A stretch of 48,047 nt of DNA from Frankiales bacterium (GCA_025965475.1 JAOPWV010000137.1:1-48047), one strand, 5' to 3'. Shown: positions 22,565-31,651, counted from the stretch's first letter. Numbers and translations: made by a program. The notes: a model not told the origin generated them from the letters alone.

Positions 22565-25150
22565 ATGGCAGGAACTCGGGGGCGGCACCAGCTGCCACGT
22601 GAGGCCCCGGCCAAGCCGCGTGGCCGGCGGTCCGCGGTGCCGGTACTCGTGGCCCTGCTCACCGCCGCCGTGGCCGTCCCGATCGCGGCCGCGGCCGACA
22701 CGAGCGCGCCCACACAGCCGGGCAGGATCACCACCTCGAACATCACCTCGTCGGGGGCTTCGCTCAAGTGGGGCGGGTCGAGCGATGACGTGGCCATCGA
22801 GGGCTACCGGGTGTACCGCGGTCCGGCGGCGGCGGCCGACACGGCACTGACGCTCATCGCCACCACCGATGCGATCACGTCGTATCCGGGCACGAAACTG
22901 CGCAGCGGCTATGCCTACAAGTTCGGGATCGTGGCCATCGACGCCGGCAACAACAAGTCGCCGATGCGTACGACGACGTTCACGACGCTGACCAGTTCCG
23001 ACTCGACGGCTCCTGCGGCCGTCGCAAGCACCAGCGTCTCCTTGACGCCCTTCTCGTCCTCGCGCATCGACGTGCTGTGGGGAGCGACGACCTCCAGCGA
23101 CATCGCCTACTACGAGGTGGCCCGGGACGGCAGCGTCGTGGGGACGGTGGAGCAGCCCAACTCGCAGCGCTACTCCGACAACGGCCTCGCGGCCTCGTCG
23201 CGGCACAGTTACACAGTGCGGGCCGTGGACTCGGCAGGCAACCGGTCGGCAGCCAGCACCGCGAAATCGGCGACGACCACCGCCGCGGGCGTCGTAAAGA
23301 TCGCGCGTGGGCCCTACCTGTCCGCGGTCACCGGGACGTCCGGGATCGTCTCGTGGTGGACGAACATCGCCACGCCCGGCACGCTCACGATCGGCGGGCA
23401 GACGATCAGCGATCCGGCCGGGACGGTCCAGCACCACACCGTCACCGTGTCTGGACTGACGCCGGGCACCGCCTACCCCTACACGGTGAAGAGCGGAGCG
23501 ATCTCGGGGACAGGGAACCTCCGGACCGCAGCGACGCCGACACAGACGTTCAGCTTCGCCGCCATCGGTGACTTCGGGGGTCAGAGCACGGCCGAGGCGC
23601 AGAACGCGAGCAACATCGGGGCCGCCGGCACGGACTTCATCCAGACCCTGGGTGACAACGTCTACCCGTCGGCCGGCCTGCCCGACCCCAACTTCACGAC
23701 GACATACTCGGACTTCGACGCCCGCTTCTACAAGCAGTTCGGGCGGGTGGTGAAGTCCCAGGCCTTCTTCCCCGCGAACGGCAACAAGGAGTACTACGGC
23801 GACGGCGCCTTCTGGGCGAACTTCCCGATGCCAGGAGGCAGTACCAGCTGGTACAGCTACAACTGGGGCTCGGCGCACATCCTCGTCCTCGACTCGGAGC
23901 AGCCGATAGCGCCGGGGAGCGACCAGTACGCCTTCGCGCAGGCCGATCTTGCCGCGCACCAGAGCGACGCGTGGCGGATCGCCGCCATCCAGAAGCCGCC
24001 GTACAGCTCGACGTCCTCGAACTCGAGCTTCGTGGCCGGCCAGCAGTACCTCGTGCCCCTCTTCCAGACGCAGCACGTGAACCTGGTCCTCTCGGGCAAC
24101 AGCCACAACTACGAGCGGTCGTTCCCGCTCAAGGACGGCGTCGCCGTGACCAACGGCGGGATCACCTATCTCGTCTCGGGTGCCGGTGGCAACGGGTTCA
24201 CCCCCTTCGTCAGCCCGCAGCCCGCCTGGAGCGCCTACCGGGAGGCCACTTTCTTCGAGTACGCGAAGGTGACCGTCTCGCCGACCACGATCACGGTGGA
24301 CGGCATCAGGGCGGACACGAATGCCGTCTTCGACAGCACCACCATCACGAACCCGTCCAGTGACACGGTGGCGCCGGGTGCGCCGGCGGGGTTGGCGGCG
24401 GGGACGCCGACGGCGAGTTCGGTGCCGTTGAGCTGGAGTGCGAACCCGGCAGGTGATGGTGTGACGGGCTACACCGTGTATCGCAACGACGTGACGGCGC
24501 CCGCGGGTACGGCCCTGACCGGGACCACGTTCACCGACACCGGGCTGGCCGCGAGCACGACGTACTCGTACAGGGTGACGGCGGTGGACGGGGCCGGCAA
24601 CGAGTCGGCCAAGAGCGCGGCGGTGTCGGTGACGACCCAGGCCGGTGGTGGCGGTGGGGGCGGCACGTTGACGCTCGCGCCGAGCAACGACGCCACGATC
24701 GATCCGGCAACCGCCACGCCGACCAACAGCCGGCTCAAGGTCGATGCGAGCAGTCCGGTGAACGACACACTCTTGAAGTTCACCGTGCCCAGCAGTTGCA
24801 CGAGCATCGCGGCAGCGAGTCTGCAGCTCACGGTGGGCAGCGGGACTACCGATCCTTCGGCGCACGGCGGGGACTTCTTCGCCACGTCGGCCGGCGATGC
24901 GAACGCCGGCTGGACCGAGGCTTCGGTCACCTGGGCCACCGCCCCGGCCAAGAGCGCCAGCATCGCCTCGGTGCCGCTCGGCGCGGTGACGGCCGGGACC
25001 ACCTACACGGTCAACGTGACCAGCCTGGTCCCGGCCGCCGGCGGCACGTTCACGATCCGCGCGTCCAGCAGCAGCGGCGACGGTGCCGGCTACTTCTCCA
25101 AAGAAGGCAGCAGCACCAGCGGCCCCACGCTCCAACTCACCTGCAGCTAG
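22565..25150 (+). CDS. Secreted FN3/purple acid phosphatase-like protein with altered metal site
   Basis: An 861-residue exported protein. A basic leader and hydrophobic stretch end at AAAADTS. Two FN3 domains (about 45-235) and a PAP N-terminal-like domain (to 330) follow. A metallophosphoesterase domain covers about 330-590, then a third FN3 and a C-terminal DNRLRE/CBM96-like beta domain with a Gly linker. D336, D364, Y367, N407 and H514 are in place. However the GNH motif reads GNK (K408), the HxPxY His is Q476, and GHxH reads GNSH (N512). By homology to plant purple acid phosphatase, two ligands of the second metal and a catalytic His are lost, so it may bind rather than hydrolyse phosphate esters. 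Confidence 0.85.
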   Translation: MAGTRGRHQLPREAPAKPRGRRSAVPVLVALLTAAVAVPIAAAADTSAPTQPGRITTSNITSSGASLKWGGSSDDVAIEGYRVYRGPAAAADTALTLIATTDAITSYPGTKLRSGYAYKFGIVAIDAGNNKSPMRTTTFTTLTSSDSTAPAAVASTSVSLTPFSSSRIDVLWGATTSSDIAYYEVARDGSVVGTVEQPNSQRYSDNGLAASSRHSYTVRAVDSAGNRSAASTAKSATTTAAGVVKIARGPYLSAVTGTSGIVSWWTNIATPGTLTIGGQTISDPAGTVQHHTVTVSGLTPGTAYPYTVKSGAISGTGNLRTAATPTQTFSFAAIGDFGGQSTAEAQNASNIGAAGTDFIQTLGDNVYPSAGLPDPNFTTTYSDFDARFYKQFGRVVKSQAFFPANGNKEYYGDGAFWANFPMPGGSTSWYSYNWGSAHILVLDSEQPIAPGSDQYAFAQADLAAHQSDAWRIAAIQKPPYSSTSSNSSFVAGQQYLVPLFQTQHVNLVLSGNSHNYERSFPLKDGVAVTNGGITYLVSGAGGNGFTPFVSPQPAWSAYREATFFEYAKVTVSPTTITVDGIRADTNAVFDSTTITNPSSDTVAPGAPAGLAAGTPTASSVPLSWSANPAGDGVTGYTVYRNDVTAPAGTALTGTTFTDTGLAASTTYSYRVTAVDGAGNESAKSAAVSVTTQAGGGGGGGTLTLAPSNDATIDPATATPTNSRLKVDASSPVNDTLLKFTVPSSCTSIAAASLQLTVGSGTTDPSAHGGDFFATSAGDANAGWTEASVTWATAPAKSASIASVPLGAVTAGTTYTVNVTSLVPAAGGTFTIRASSSSGDGAGYFSKEGSSTSGPTLQLTCS

Positions 25151-25288
25151 GGCGGTTGCCCGATGCCCGAAGGGACCGATGCATTCGATGACCACGTCGT
25201 CTGGCCGATCCGTACGGCGTTCCGGAACGGCGGCACCTCAGCGAAGCCGCCGACTTCCCGTGACGCAGCCGCCTACCCGGAGGAAAGC

Positions 25289-26947
25289 ATGACGCTGGTG
25301 TCGATGCCGCAGACCGAGTCCCGGCTCCGCAATCGTCGCGAGGGCAGGGCAAGAACATCGGCCGGCAGACTCAACGGGACGTCGGTGCAGTCGGCTGCCG
25401 TCGCAGGCGTCGCTGTCCTGGGCGCGTTCCTGCGGCTCTGGCAGTTGGGGTCCGTCGGCTTCAACAGCGACGAAGCGGTCTACGCGGGCCAAGCCGCCAG
25501 CATCGCGGGTAACGACACGCTGATGTCCTACTTCCCGATCTTCCGCGCGCATCCGCTGCTCTTCCAGGCCACGCTGTCGCTCTTCTACCGGCAGGGCGTC
25601 TCCGACGCAGGTGGGCGCGTGCTGGCCGCCGCTTTCGGTGTGGCAACCCTGTTCGTGGTCCTCCTGCTCGGCCGGGAGCTCTACGGCTTCTGGACCGGGC
25701 TGGTCGCCATGCTGTTCCTGGCGGTCATGCCGTACCACGTCATCGTGACCCGGCAGGTCCTCCTGGACGGGCCGATGGTGCTCTTCGCAACCCTGGCCCT
25801 CTACTTCCTGGTCCGCTTCTGCAACGAGGCGCGCGACGCCTGGCTGTTGATGTCGGCTCTGTTCCTCGGGCTCGCCGCACTGACGAAGGAGACGAGCGTC
25901 GTCCTGCTGGTCTCCGTCTACGCCTTCTTCGCCCTCAGCACGCGCCTGCGCCTGCGGATGCGGACGGGCCTCCTCGGCGTACTCGCGATGCTCCTGCTGC
26001 TCGCCGTCTTCCCGATGTCGATCGCCCTGTCGCACGCCACGAGCACTGGTGGCAGTTACCTCGTGTACCAGCTGCTCCGACCGGCGAACCACAGCCTCAC
26101 CTTCTACCTCAGCAAGGTGCCGTCGGCATTGGGCCTGCTCCTCGTGGCGCTCGCACTTGCCGGCCCGATGCTGGTGCTGGCCCGGTGGGCCGGCTCTGCG
26201 AGCCGTCGTGCACTGCGGCGTCCCGGTCCGGCGGCTGCCGGTATCACGATCCGGGGCCTGACCTGGCGGGAGGGGTTGTTGTTGTGCTGGGCCGCGGGGC
26301 CCATCCTGGTCTTCGAGTCGCTGCCCGTGAAGGGGTTCCAGTACCTGCTTCCCATCGCGCCGGTCGTGGCGGTGCTGGCGGCACACGCGGTGCTGCGCCC
26401 GCCGATCAGCAGCGTCCGGTTCACGGTCCGGGAAGGTCTCCGTCTGCCGCTGCGGATCGCGGTCATCGTGGTGGTCGCGCTGACGATGGCGCTGCCGACC
26501 TGGGGAGCCATCAGGCCATCGAGCTCGCCGGCCTTCCTGGCCGGAGCCGGCGGGCTTCCGGGCGGACGCGAAGCCGGTAGGTGGATCGACGCCAACCTGC
26601 CGAAGAACGCGGTCCTCATGACGATCGGCCCGTCCTTGTCGAACCTCGTCGAGTTCTACGGTCACCGCGAGGCACTGGCTCTGTCCGTGAGCCCCAACCC
26701 GCTCAACCGGAACCCGGCGTACGTGGCCATCGACAACCCCGACCTGCGGATCAGACGCGGGCAGTTCCACTACCTCGTCTGGGACACCTACTCGGCAAGC
26801 CGTTCCCCCCAGTTCTCCGACAGGCTTCTCCAGTACGCGAACAAGTACCACGGCGTCGCCGTGCACACGGAGACGCGACCCGTCCGGTCGAGGGACGGCC
26901 ATGTCGTCCAGCGGCCGATCATCACCATCTATGAGGTGCAACCGTGA
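25289..26947 (+). CDS. GT39-type membrane glycosyltransferase (PMT/ArnT-like)
   Basis: A 552-residue polytopic membrane protein with about 10-12 helices. The first extracytoplasmic loop has FNSDEAVYAGQ, where D61-E62 is the catalytic acidic pair of GT-C enzymes that use polyprenyl-phosphate sugars. The C-terminal 120 residues form a soluble outer domain. An excellent GGAGGAAAG site fixes ATG 25289. The family transfers a sugar from a lipid phosphate to protein or lipid, and the upstream fusion would make such a donor. Its stop overlaps the next gene by 4 bp. Confidence 0.9.
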   Translation: MTLVSMPQTESRLRNRREGRARTSAGRLNGTSVQSAAVAGVAVLGAFLRLWQLGSVGFNSDEAVYAGQAASIAGNDTLMSYFPIFRAHPLLFQATLSLFYRQGVSDAGGRVLAAAFGVATLFVVLLLGRELYGFWTGLVAMLFLAVMPYHVIVTRQVLLDGPMVLFATLALYFLVRFCNEARDAWLLMSALFLGLAALTKETSVVLLVSVYAFFALSTRLRLRMRTGLLGVLAMLLLLAVFPMSIALSHATSTGGSYLVYQLLRPANHSLTFYLSKVPSALGLLLVALALAGPMLVLARWAGSASRRALRRPGPAAAGITIRGLTWREGLLLCWAAGPILVFESLPVKGFQYLLPIAPVVAVLAAHAVLRPPISSVRFTVREGLRLPLRIAVIVVVALTMALPTWGAIRPSSSPAFLAGAGGLPGGREAGRWIDANLPKNAVLMTIGPSLSNLVEFYGHREALALSVSPNPLNRNPAYVAIDNPDLRIRRGQFHYLVWDTYSASRSPQFSDRLLQYANKYHGVAVHTETRPVRSRDGHVVQRPIITIYEVQP

Positions 26948-28269
26948 AGCAACGAGCAGCGTTCTGCGCGGCCGTGCTCTGCCTGCTGCTGGCTGCGTCC
27001 TCTGCCGCTGCCGCCGGGCCGGCACCGGCGCCGACGAAGACACCGATCAAGCACTTCGTGGTGCTCATGCAGTCCGGGCACTCCTTCGACAACTACTTCG
27101 GCAGCTATCCTGGCGCCGACGGCATCCCTGCCGGTGTCTGCCAGCGCCTGGACGTCAACAAGGCGAGCACGCACAACTGCGTGAAGCCGTTCCATCTGGA
27201 CGACATGACGCCGCCCGAGAATCTGCCCCGGGGGCTGAAGGTCCTGAGCCGCCAGTACAACGGCGGCAAGATGGACGGCTTCGTGTCGGCCTACCGTCGC
27301 CTGGGGCACGACGGAACGACGGCGATGGGCTACTACGACGACAGCAACCTGCCCTACACCTGGAGCGTGGCCAGGCAGAACGTGCTGTTCGACCGCTTCT
27401 TCAGCTCCACCCCAGGGCCCGCCAGTCAGAGCTACCTGGACTGGCTGGATGGGGCCCCGCCGAACCGGTCGGCGACGGCCGTCCAACCCACCATCTTCGA
27501 CAGGCTGGGTGAGAAGGGCATCACCGCGAAGTTCTACGTGGAGGGCCTGCGGCCTCCGGGGGACGTTGCCGGCAACGGCGCGGCCCAGTCCCTCAAGGTG
27601 CCGGTGCTGGGGATGGCCCGATTCCGGACGCGCACGTCCCCGGTACAGGTCGTCGACCTCAGCGAGTACTACCGCGACCTGGCGCAGGGGACGCTGCCTG
27701 CCGTCTCGTACATCGTCTCGTCCACCTCGAGCGAGAACCCCCCGGCCCGGCCGGCGGTGGGGCAGTCCTTTCTCCGTCAGGTGACCAGCGGGCTCATCAA
27801 GAGCCGCTACTGGAAGAGCTCCGCGTTCATGTGGACCTACGACAGCTACGGCGGCTGGTACGACCACGTCCAGCCCCCCTTCGTGGATCAGCAGCAGCTG
27901 GGCCTGCGGGTGCCGGCGCTCCTGCTCAGCCCGTACGCCAAGGTCGGCCACGTCGACCACACGCAGCTCGACTACACGAGCATTCCGAGGTTCATCGAGG
28001 ACAACTGGTCGCTCCGGCCGCTCAGCAGCCGGGATGCGTCGTCACCTGGTCTGACGACCGCGTTCGACTTCACGGCACCAGCCCGGCCCGCCGCGTTGCT
28101 CGAGGACACGGGCGGACTGCCCTCACTCGTCATGCCCGCAGCGGCAAACGCACGCGCGTCCCGGGTGATCTACCTGCTTTACGGGGCTGCGGTGGTACTC
28201 GCCGCATGCTGCCTGGCGGCAGCCGTCAGCGGCCGTCGCTTCCGCCACCGGAGAGGAGCAAGAGGATGA
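26944..28269 (+). CDS. Membrane-anchored phosphoesterase (PF04185-like) with changed motif
   Basis: A 441-residue protein with a signal peptide, an alkaline-phosphatase-fold phosphoesterase domain and a C-terminal helix (about 409-429) followed by RRFRHRR, so it faces outward. The fold marker HSFDNYFGSYPGADG is clear, but the usual ENxSFD metal ligands Glu-Asn are Ser44-Gly45. The later acidic pair in YDxxGGWYDH keeps D300 but has Ser at 301. In well-studied members (phospholipase C, AcpA) these residues hold the metal. A divergent actinobacterial subgroup may share this, and I cannot say whether it is active. It overlaps both neighbours by 4 bp. Confidence 0.85.
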   Translation: MKQRAAFCAAVLCLLLAASSAAAAGPAPAPTKTPIKHFVVLMQSGHSFDNYFGSYPGADGIPAGVCQRLDVNKASTHNCVKPFHLDDMTPPENLPRGLKVLSRQYNGGKMDGFVSAYRRLGHDGTTAMGYYDDSNLPYTWSVARQNVLFDRFFSSTPGPASQSYLDWLDGAPPNRSATAVQPTIFDRLGEKGITAKFYVEGLRPPGDVAGNGAAQSLKVPVLGMARFRTRTSPVQVVDLSEYYRDLAQGTLPAVSYIVSSTSSENPPARPAVGQSFLRQVTSGLIKSRYWKSSAFMWTYDSYGGWYDHVQPPFVDQQQLGLRVPALLLSPYAKVGHVDHTQLDYTSIPRFIEDNWSLRPLSSRDASSPGLTTAFDFTAPARPAALLEDTGGLPSLVMPAAANARASRVIYLLYGAAVVLAACCLAAAVSGRRFRHRRGARG

Positions 28270-29507
28270 CCTTGGTGCCTCTCGTCGGCAAGGCTGCGTC
28301 CGTGGCCGTGATCCTGGCAGGGCTGCTGGCGCCGACAGCGCCACAGAAGCCTGTCGCCGTCCCGCCCGCCGCGTCGGCGCCCGGACTGCCTGCACCCGGA
28401 CTGGCGGCTCCCGCAGTGCCGGTTCCCGGCGTCTCGCATCCGCTCCTGACGCAGGCTGGGCCGGCCCCGCAGGCAGCCCGCGTCGCGGCGTCACCACCGC
28501 CGCACCCGCACAAGGTCCCGCGCCCTCCGCGGCCCCACCCGCACAAGATCCCGGTCATTCCCCGGCCACACCCGCACCGCGCGGTTGCGGTGGTGGAGAT
28601 CCAGACGGTGCCGTCACTGCCCGGGGCGGCGTTCCTCCTCGACGGCCGCCGTCTGGTGGCTGACAACCAGGGGATCGTCAGGACCTCGGTCACGACGGGC
28701 AATGCCCTGCACAGCCTGTCGGTCGCCACGTCCACGGCCGAGCAGAGTGGCCGGCAGATGGAGTTCGTGCGCTGGGGGATCCCGGGCGACAGCGACGAGA
28801 ACTTCAAGCCGGCGGTCACCAAGCTCGCGATCCGGCACAACGTGCGGATCCAGGCCGCCTACAAGGTGAGCTATCTCGTGTCGTACCGGCTGGTCGACCA
28901 GTCGGGCGCCGCCGTCGCGAGGTCCCGGGCGGGACAGGTGGCGCTGCGTGGCGAGACCGGCTACGTCGCCGTCTCGAACGCGGGGGACAAGGTCAGGTTG
29001 CCGGGCATCCGGTTGCTGTCCCAGAACGGAGCCGTCGTGGCCAAGGAACTGGTCTACGACGTCCAACGCGTCATGGTCGACGGCTCCAATGTCGTCCAGG
29101 TGGGCAGCCAGCGATTCCGCCCGGCGCAGGCACAGCAGCTGGACATCCCGTTGCAACTGCGCACCGCGCACTTCACCGCGCACGACCTTCTGTTCCAGCG
29201 TCCCCTGGGCGCATCGCTCGACGTCGTGTATCCGAACGGCCGGACCCGCCGCGAGGCGCTGTCGGGCGGCCAGGTGACGCTGGAGAGCCTCGCCCGCGGA
29301 AACTACCGGGTGCAGGTGAACGGTGCAGGCATCTCCTTCATGCGCCCCATCGCCCTCTCGCGTAATCAGTACGTTGATCTGCCGGTCATCAGCTACCTGG
29401 ACCTGGCGGTCCTCAGCAGCGCGGCGCTGGCCGCCCTCGGCGGCCTCCTGTTCGTGGGAGTACGCCGACGGCGCCGCGTCCGGACGGGTCCGGAGCCGGC
29501 ATTGTGA
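28266..29507 (+). CDS. Membrane protein with His-Pro repeats and PEGA-like domain
   Basis: A 413-residue protein with an N-terminal hydrophobic segment, a long Pro/Ala-rich linker, three PHPHK/R repeats at 79-83, 90-94 and 101-105 (exact 11-residue period), then a beta-rich region. The start of that region (VPSLPGAAFLLDGRRLVADNQG) resembles PEGA surface domains. A membrane helix at about 375-395 and an RRRRRVR tail anchor it. The His pairs could bind Zn, Ni or Cu, or the linker may span the wall. No known family recognised. ATG 28266 overlaps the previous stop; the stop overlaps the next GTG. Confidence 0.75.
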   Translation: MTLVPLVGKAASVAVILAGLLAPTAPQKPVAVPPAASAPGLPAPGLAAPAVPVPGVSHPLLTQAGPAPQAARVAASPPPHPHKVPRPPRPHPHKIPVIPRPHPHRAVAVVEIQTVPSLPGAAFLLDGRRLVADNQGIVRTSVTTGNALHSLSVATSTAEQSGRQMEFVRWGIPGDSDENFKPAVTKLAIRHNVRIQAAYKVSYLVSYRLVDQSGAAVARSRAGQVALRGETGYVAVSNAGDKVRLPGIRLLSQNGAVVAKELVYDVQRVMVDGSNVVQVGSQRFRPAQAQQLDIPLQLRTAHFTAHDLLFQRPLGASLDVVYPNGRTRREALSGGQVTLESLARGNYRVQVNGAGISFMRPIALSRNQYVDLPVISYLDLAVLSSAALAALGGLLFVGVRRRRRVRTGPEPAL

Positions 29508-31651
29508 GAGTCCGGCTTCTGTTCTTTCTCGTCGTCCTCCTGGGTGTCAGTGCCGGGGGCACCGGTCCACTGGCGGCTCCGCCGGCCCGTGCAGCCGGGC
29601 ACATGCCGGTCCTCGCGTACTACTACCAGTGGTTCGACCCCTCGTCCTGGGACCGGGTGAAGATCGACTACCCGGCCGCCGGACGCTACTCGAGTGACGA
29701 CCAGAACGTCATGCGGCGTCACATTCAGGAGGCCAAGGCCGTCGGGATCGAGGGGTTCATCGTCTCGTGGAAGGACAGCCCGACCAACGACCGCCGGCTG
29801 CATGTCCTGATGGAGGTGGCGCGGAGCGAGAACTTCAAGCTCGCGATGATCTACCAAGGGCTCGACTTCAGCCGTAAGCCGCTGCCGGTGCGTCGCGTCG
29901 CGGCTGACATGTTGACTTTCCAGCGGGACTACGCCGGTGACGGCGTCTTCAAGATCTTCGACCGACCCCTGATGCTGTGGTCGGGGACCTGGGCGTACAG
30001 CGCGGCGGACATCGAGCAGGTGACACGCCCGGTGCGGTCGTCGCTGCGGGTACTCGCCACGGAGAAGAGCGTGGCGGGCTACCAGCGGGTCGCCTCGAGC
30101 TTCGACGGCAACGCGTACTACTGGTCGTCGGTCAACCCGGACAGCAACCGCAGCCATGTCACGAAACTCGCCGACATGGGCCGCGCCGTGCACGCGCGGG
30201 GCGGGCTGTGGATCGCGCCGTTCGCGCCGGGCTTCGATGCCCGCCTCGTCGGCGGCAGCAAGACGGTCGACCGCAAGGACGGCGCGACGCTGCGGGCCGA
30301 GTACTCCGCAGCGGTGCAGTCCTCGCCCGACGCGCTCGGGCTCATCTCCTGGAACGAGTTCTCGGAGAACACCTACGTCGAGCCGAGCCAGACCTACGGC
30401 GATCGGTACCTGAAGGTTCTCGGCGAGTTGCTCAAGGCGCCGCCGGTCCCGGCATCGCCACTCGCCCAGGATTCCAGTGGTAATGGCTCCGGGTCCGGCG
30501 GCTTGTCTACCGGTCCTGTCGCGCTGATCGTGGTCGCTCTCATCCTCCTCGTCGCCGGTGGGGCCGCGGGGATCCGCCGCCGGAGCAAGGCCTCGGCGAA
30601 AGACAGGCCCGCGGACCCTCCTGAGTCGCTGCCTCCTACACCGCGCCGCCGGCGGTTCTGGCGCAGACGGAGATACCAACGGCTCCTCGCGGTGACCGTA
30701 CTCATGCTGGTGGCCGGCGGATCGGCCGTCATCGCGGTCGCTGCCGAGTCAGGGGACGAGGGGGTCGCGGCCGGGACCCGGTTCTACGGCGGTCCGAAAC
30801 CGGTGCGGGTCGACACGGACGTGGTCCTCGGCGCGGCCGGCGACATCGCCTGCCCGAAGGACGCCCGCGGACTCACCGAGGAAAAGGACCGGCCGAACTC
30901 GTGCCGGATGGCCGACACGGCCGCACTGCTACAGGCCATGCACCCGGACGCCGTCCTGGCACTGGGGGACAACCAGTACCCCAACGGTTCACTGGCGCGG
31001 TTCCAGGCGTCGTACGACCAGACCTGGGGGGCCTTCAAGACGATCACCTATCCCGTACCGGGAAACCACGAGTACGGGACGCCTGACGCCGCCGGCTACT
31101 TCAGTTACTTCGGGGCCGCTGCCGGCCTGCCGGGCGCCGGGTACTACAGCTACGACCTCGGTGGCTGGCACATCATCGCGCTGAACTCCGAGTGCGACCA
31201 CGTGGGCGGTTGCGGCCAAGGTTCGACGCAGGAGACCTGGCTCCGGCAGGATCTGGCGGCGCACCCGGCCGCCTGCACCCTGGCGTACTGGCACCGGCCC
31301 CGGTTCTCATCCGGGACGCACGGCAGCAACACCGACTACGACGCGTTCTGGAACGACCTCTCTGCCGCTGGGGCGGACGTCGTCCTCAACGGACACGATC
31401 ACGGCTACGAGCGGATCGGTCCGGTTGATGCCGCAGGCACTCCGCAAGCCGACAAGGGGCTCACGCAGTTCGTCGTCGGCACAGGTGGCGACAGCCATTA
31501 CAAGTTTCACGACGCGGTCTCCGGCAGCCAGGTACGGCTCGCCGGCCGCTACGGCATCCTGCAACTGCACCTCCGGCCGGGAACGTTCAGCTGGAACTTC
31601 CTCACGACCGATGGCGGCTCCGCGGATGCAGGAACGGGCCGTTGCCACTGA
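29504..31651 (+). CDS. Fusion: GH99-like glycosidase + two TM helices + metallophosphatase
   Basis: A 715-residue protein. A signal peptide is followed by a TIM-barrel-like domain (about 33-310) with AYYYQWFDP, GFIVSWKD and ISWNEFSEN (E285, E288), the layout of GH99/GH71-type endo-mannosidase-like proteins. Helix 1 (337-356) and helix 2 (394-414) flank a very basic 37-residue cytoplasmic loop. A metallophosphoesterase domain (about 440-715) then has a full canonical site: D447, D489, Y492, N521-H522-E523, H597, H631 and H633. Both enzyme domains should face outside. GTG 29504 overlaps the previous stop by 4 bp. It ends the cluster and overlaps the convergent HxlR gene by 50 bp. Confidence 0.85.
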   Translation: MRVRLLFFLVVLLGVSAGGTGPLAAPPARAAGHMPVLAYYYQWFDPSSWDRVKIDYPAAGRYSSDDQNVMRRHIQEAKAVGIEGFIVSWKDSPTNDRRLHVLMEVARSENFKLAMIYQGLDFSRKPLPVRRVAADMLTFQRDYAGDGVFKIFDRPLMLWSGTWAYSAADIEQVTRPVRSSLRVLATEKSVAGYQRVASSFDGNAYYWSSVNPDSNRSHVTKLADMGRAVHARGGLWIAPFAPGFDARLVGGSKTVDRKDGATLRAEYSAAVQSSPDALGLISWNEFSENTYVEPSQTYGDRYLKVLGELLKAPPVPASPLAQDSSGNGSGSGGLSTGPVALIVVALILLVAGGAAGIRRRSKASAKDRPADPPESLPPTPRRRRFWRRRRYQRLLAVTVLMLVAGGSAVIAVAAESGDEGVAAGTRFYGGPKPVRVDTDVVLGAAGDIACPKDARGLTEEKDRPNSCRMADTAALLQAMHPDAVLALGDNQYPNGSLARFQASYDQTWGAFKTITYPVPGNHEYGTPDAAGYFSYFGAAAGLPGAGYYSYDLGGWHIIALNSECDHVGGCGQGSTQETWLRQDLAAHPAACTLAYWHRPRFSSGTHGSNTDYDAFWNDLSAAGADVVLNGHDHGYERIGPVDAAGTPQADKGLTQFVVGTGGDSHYKFHDAVSGSQVRLAGRYGILQLHLRPGTFSWNFLTTDGGSADAGTGRCH

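Noticed and set aside
22112-25195. 1027-residue minus-strand open frame
   Set aside because: Antisense to the FN3 phosphatase gene, with the Arg/Gly-rich composition typical of shadow frames.
22565-31651. Phosphate-starvation (Pho) operon as the meaning of the phosphatase cluster
   Set aside because: No phosphate transporter and no PhoR/PhoP gene lie nearby, and glycan enzymes are mixed in, so the surface-glycan reading fits better.
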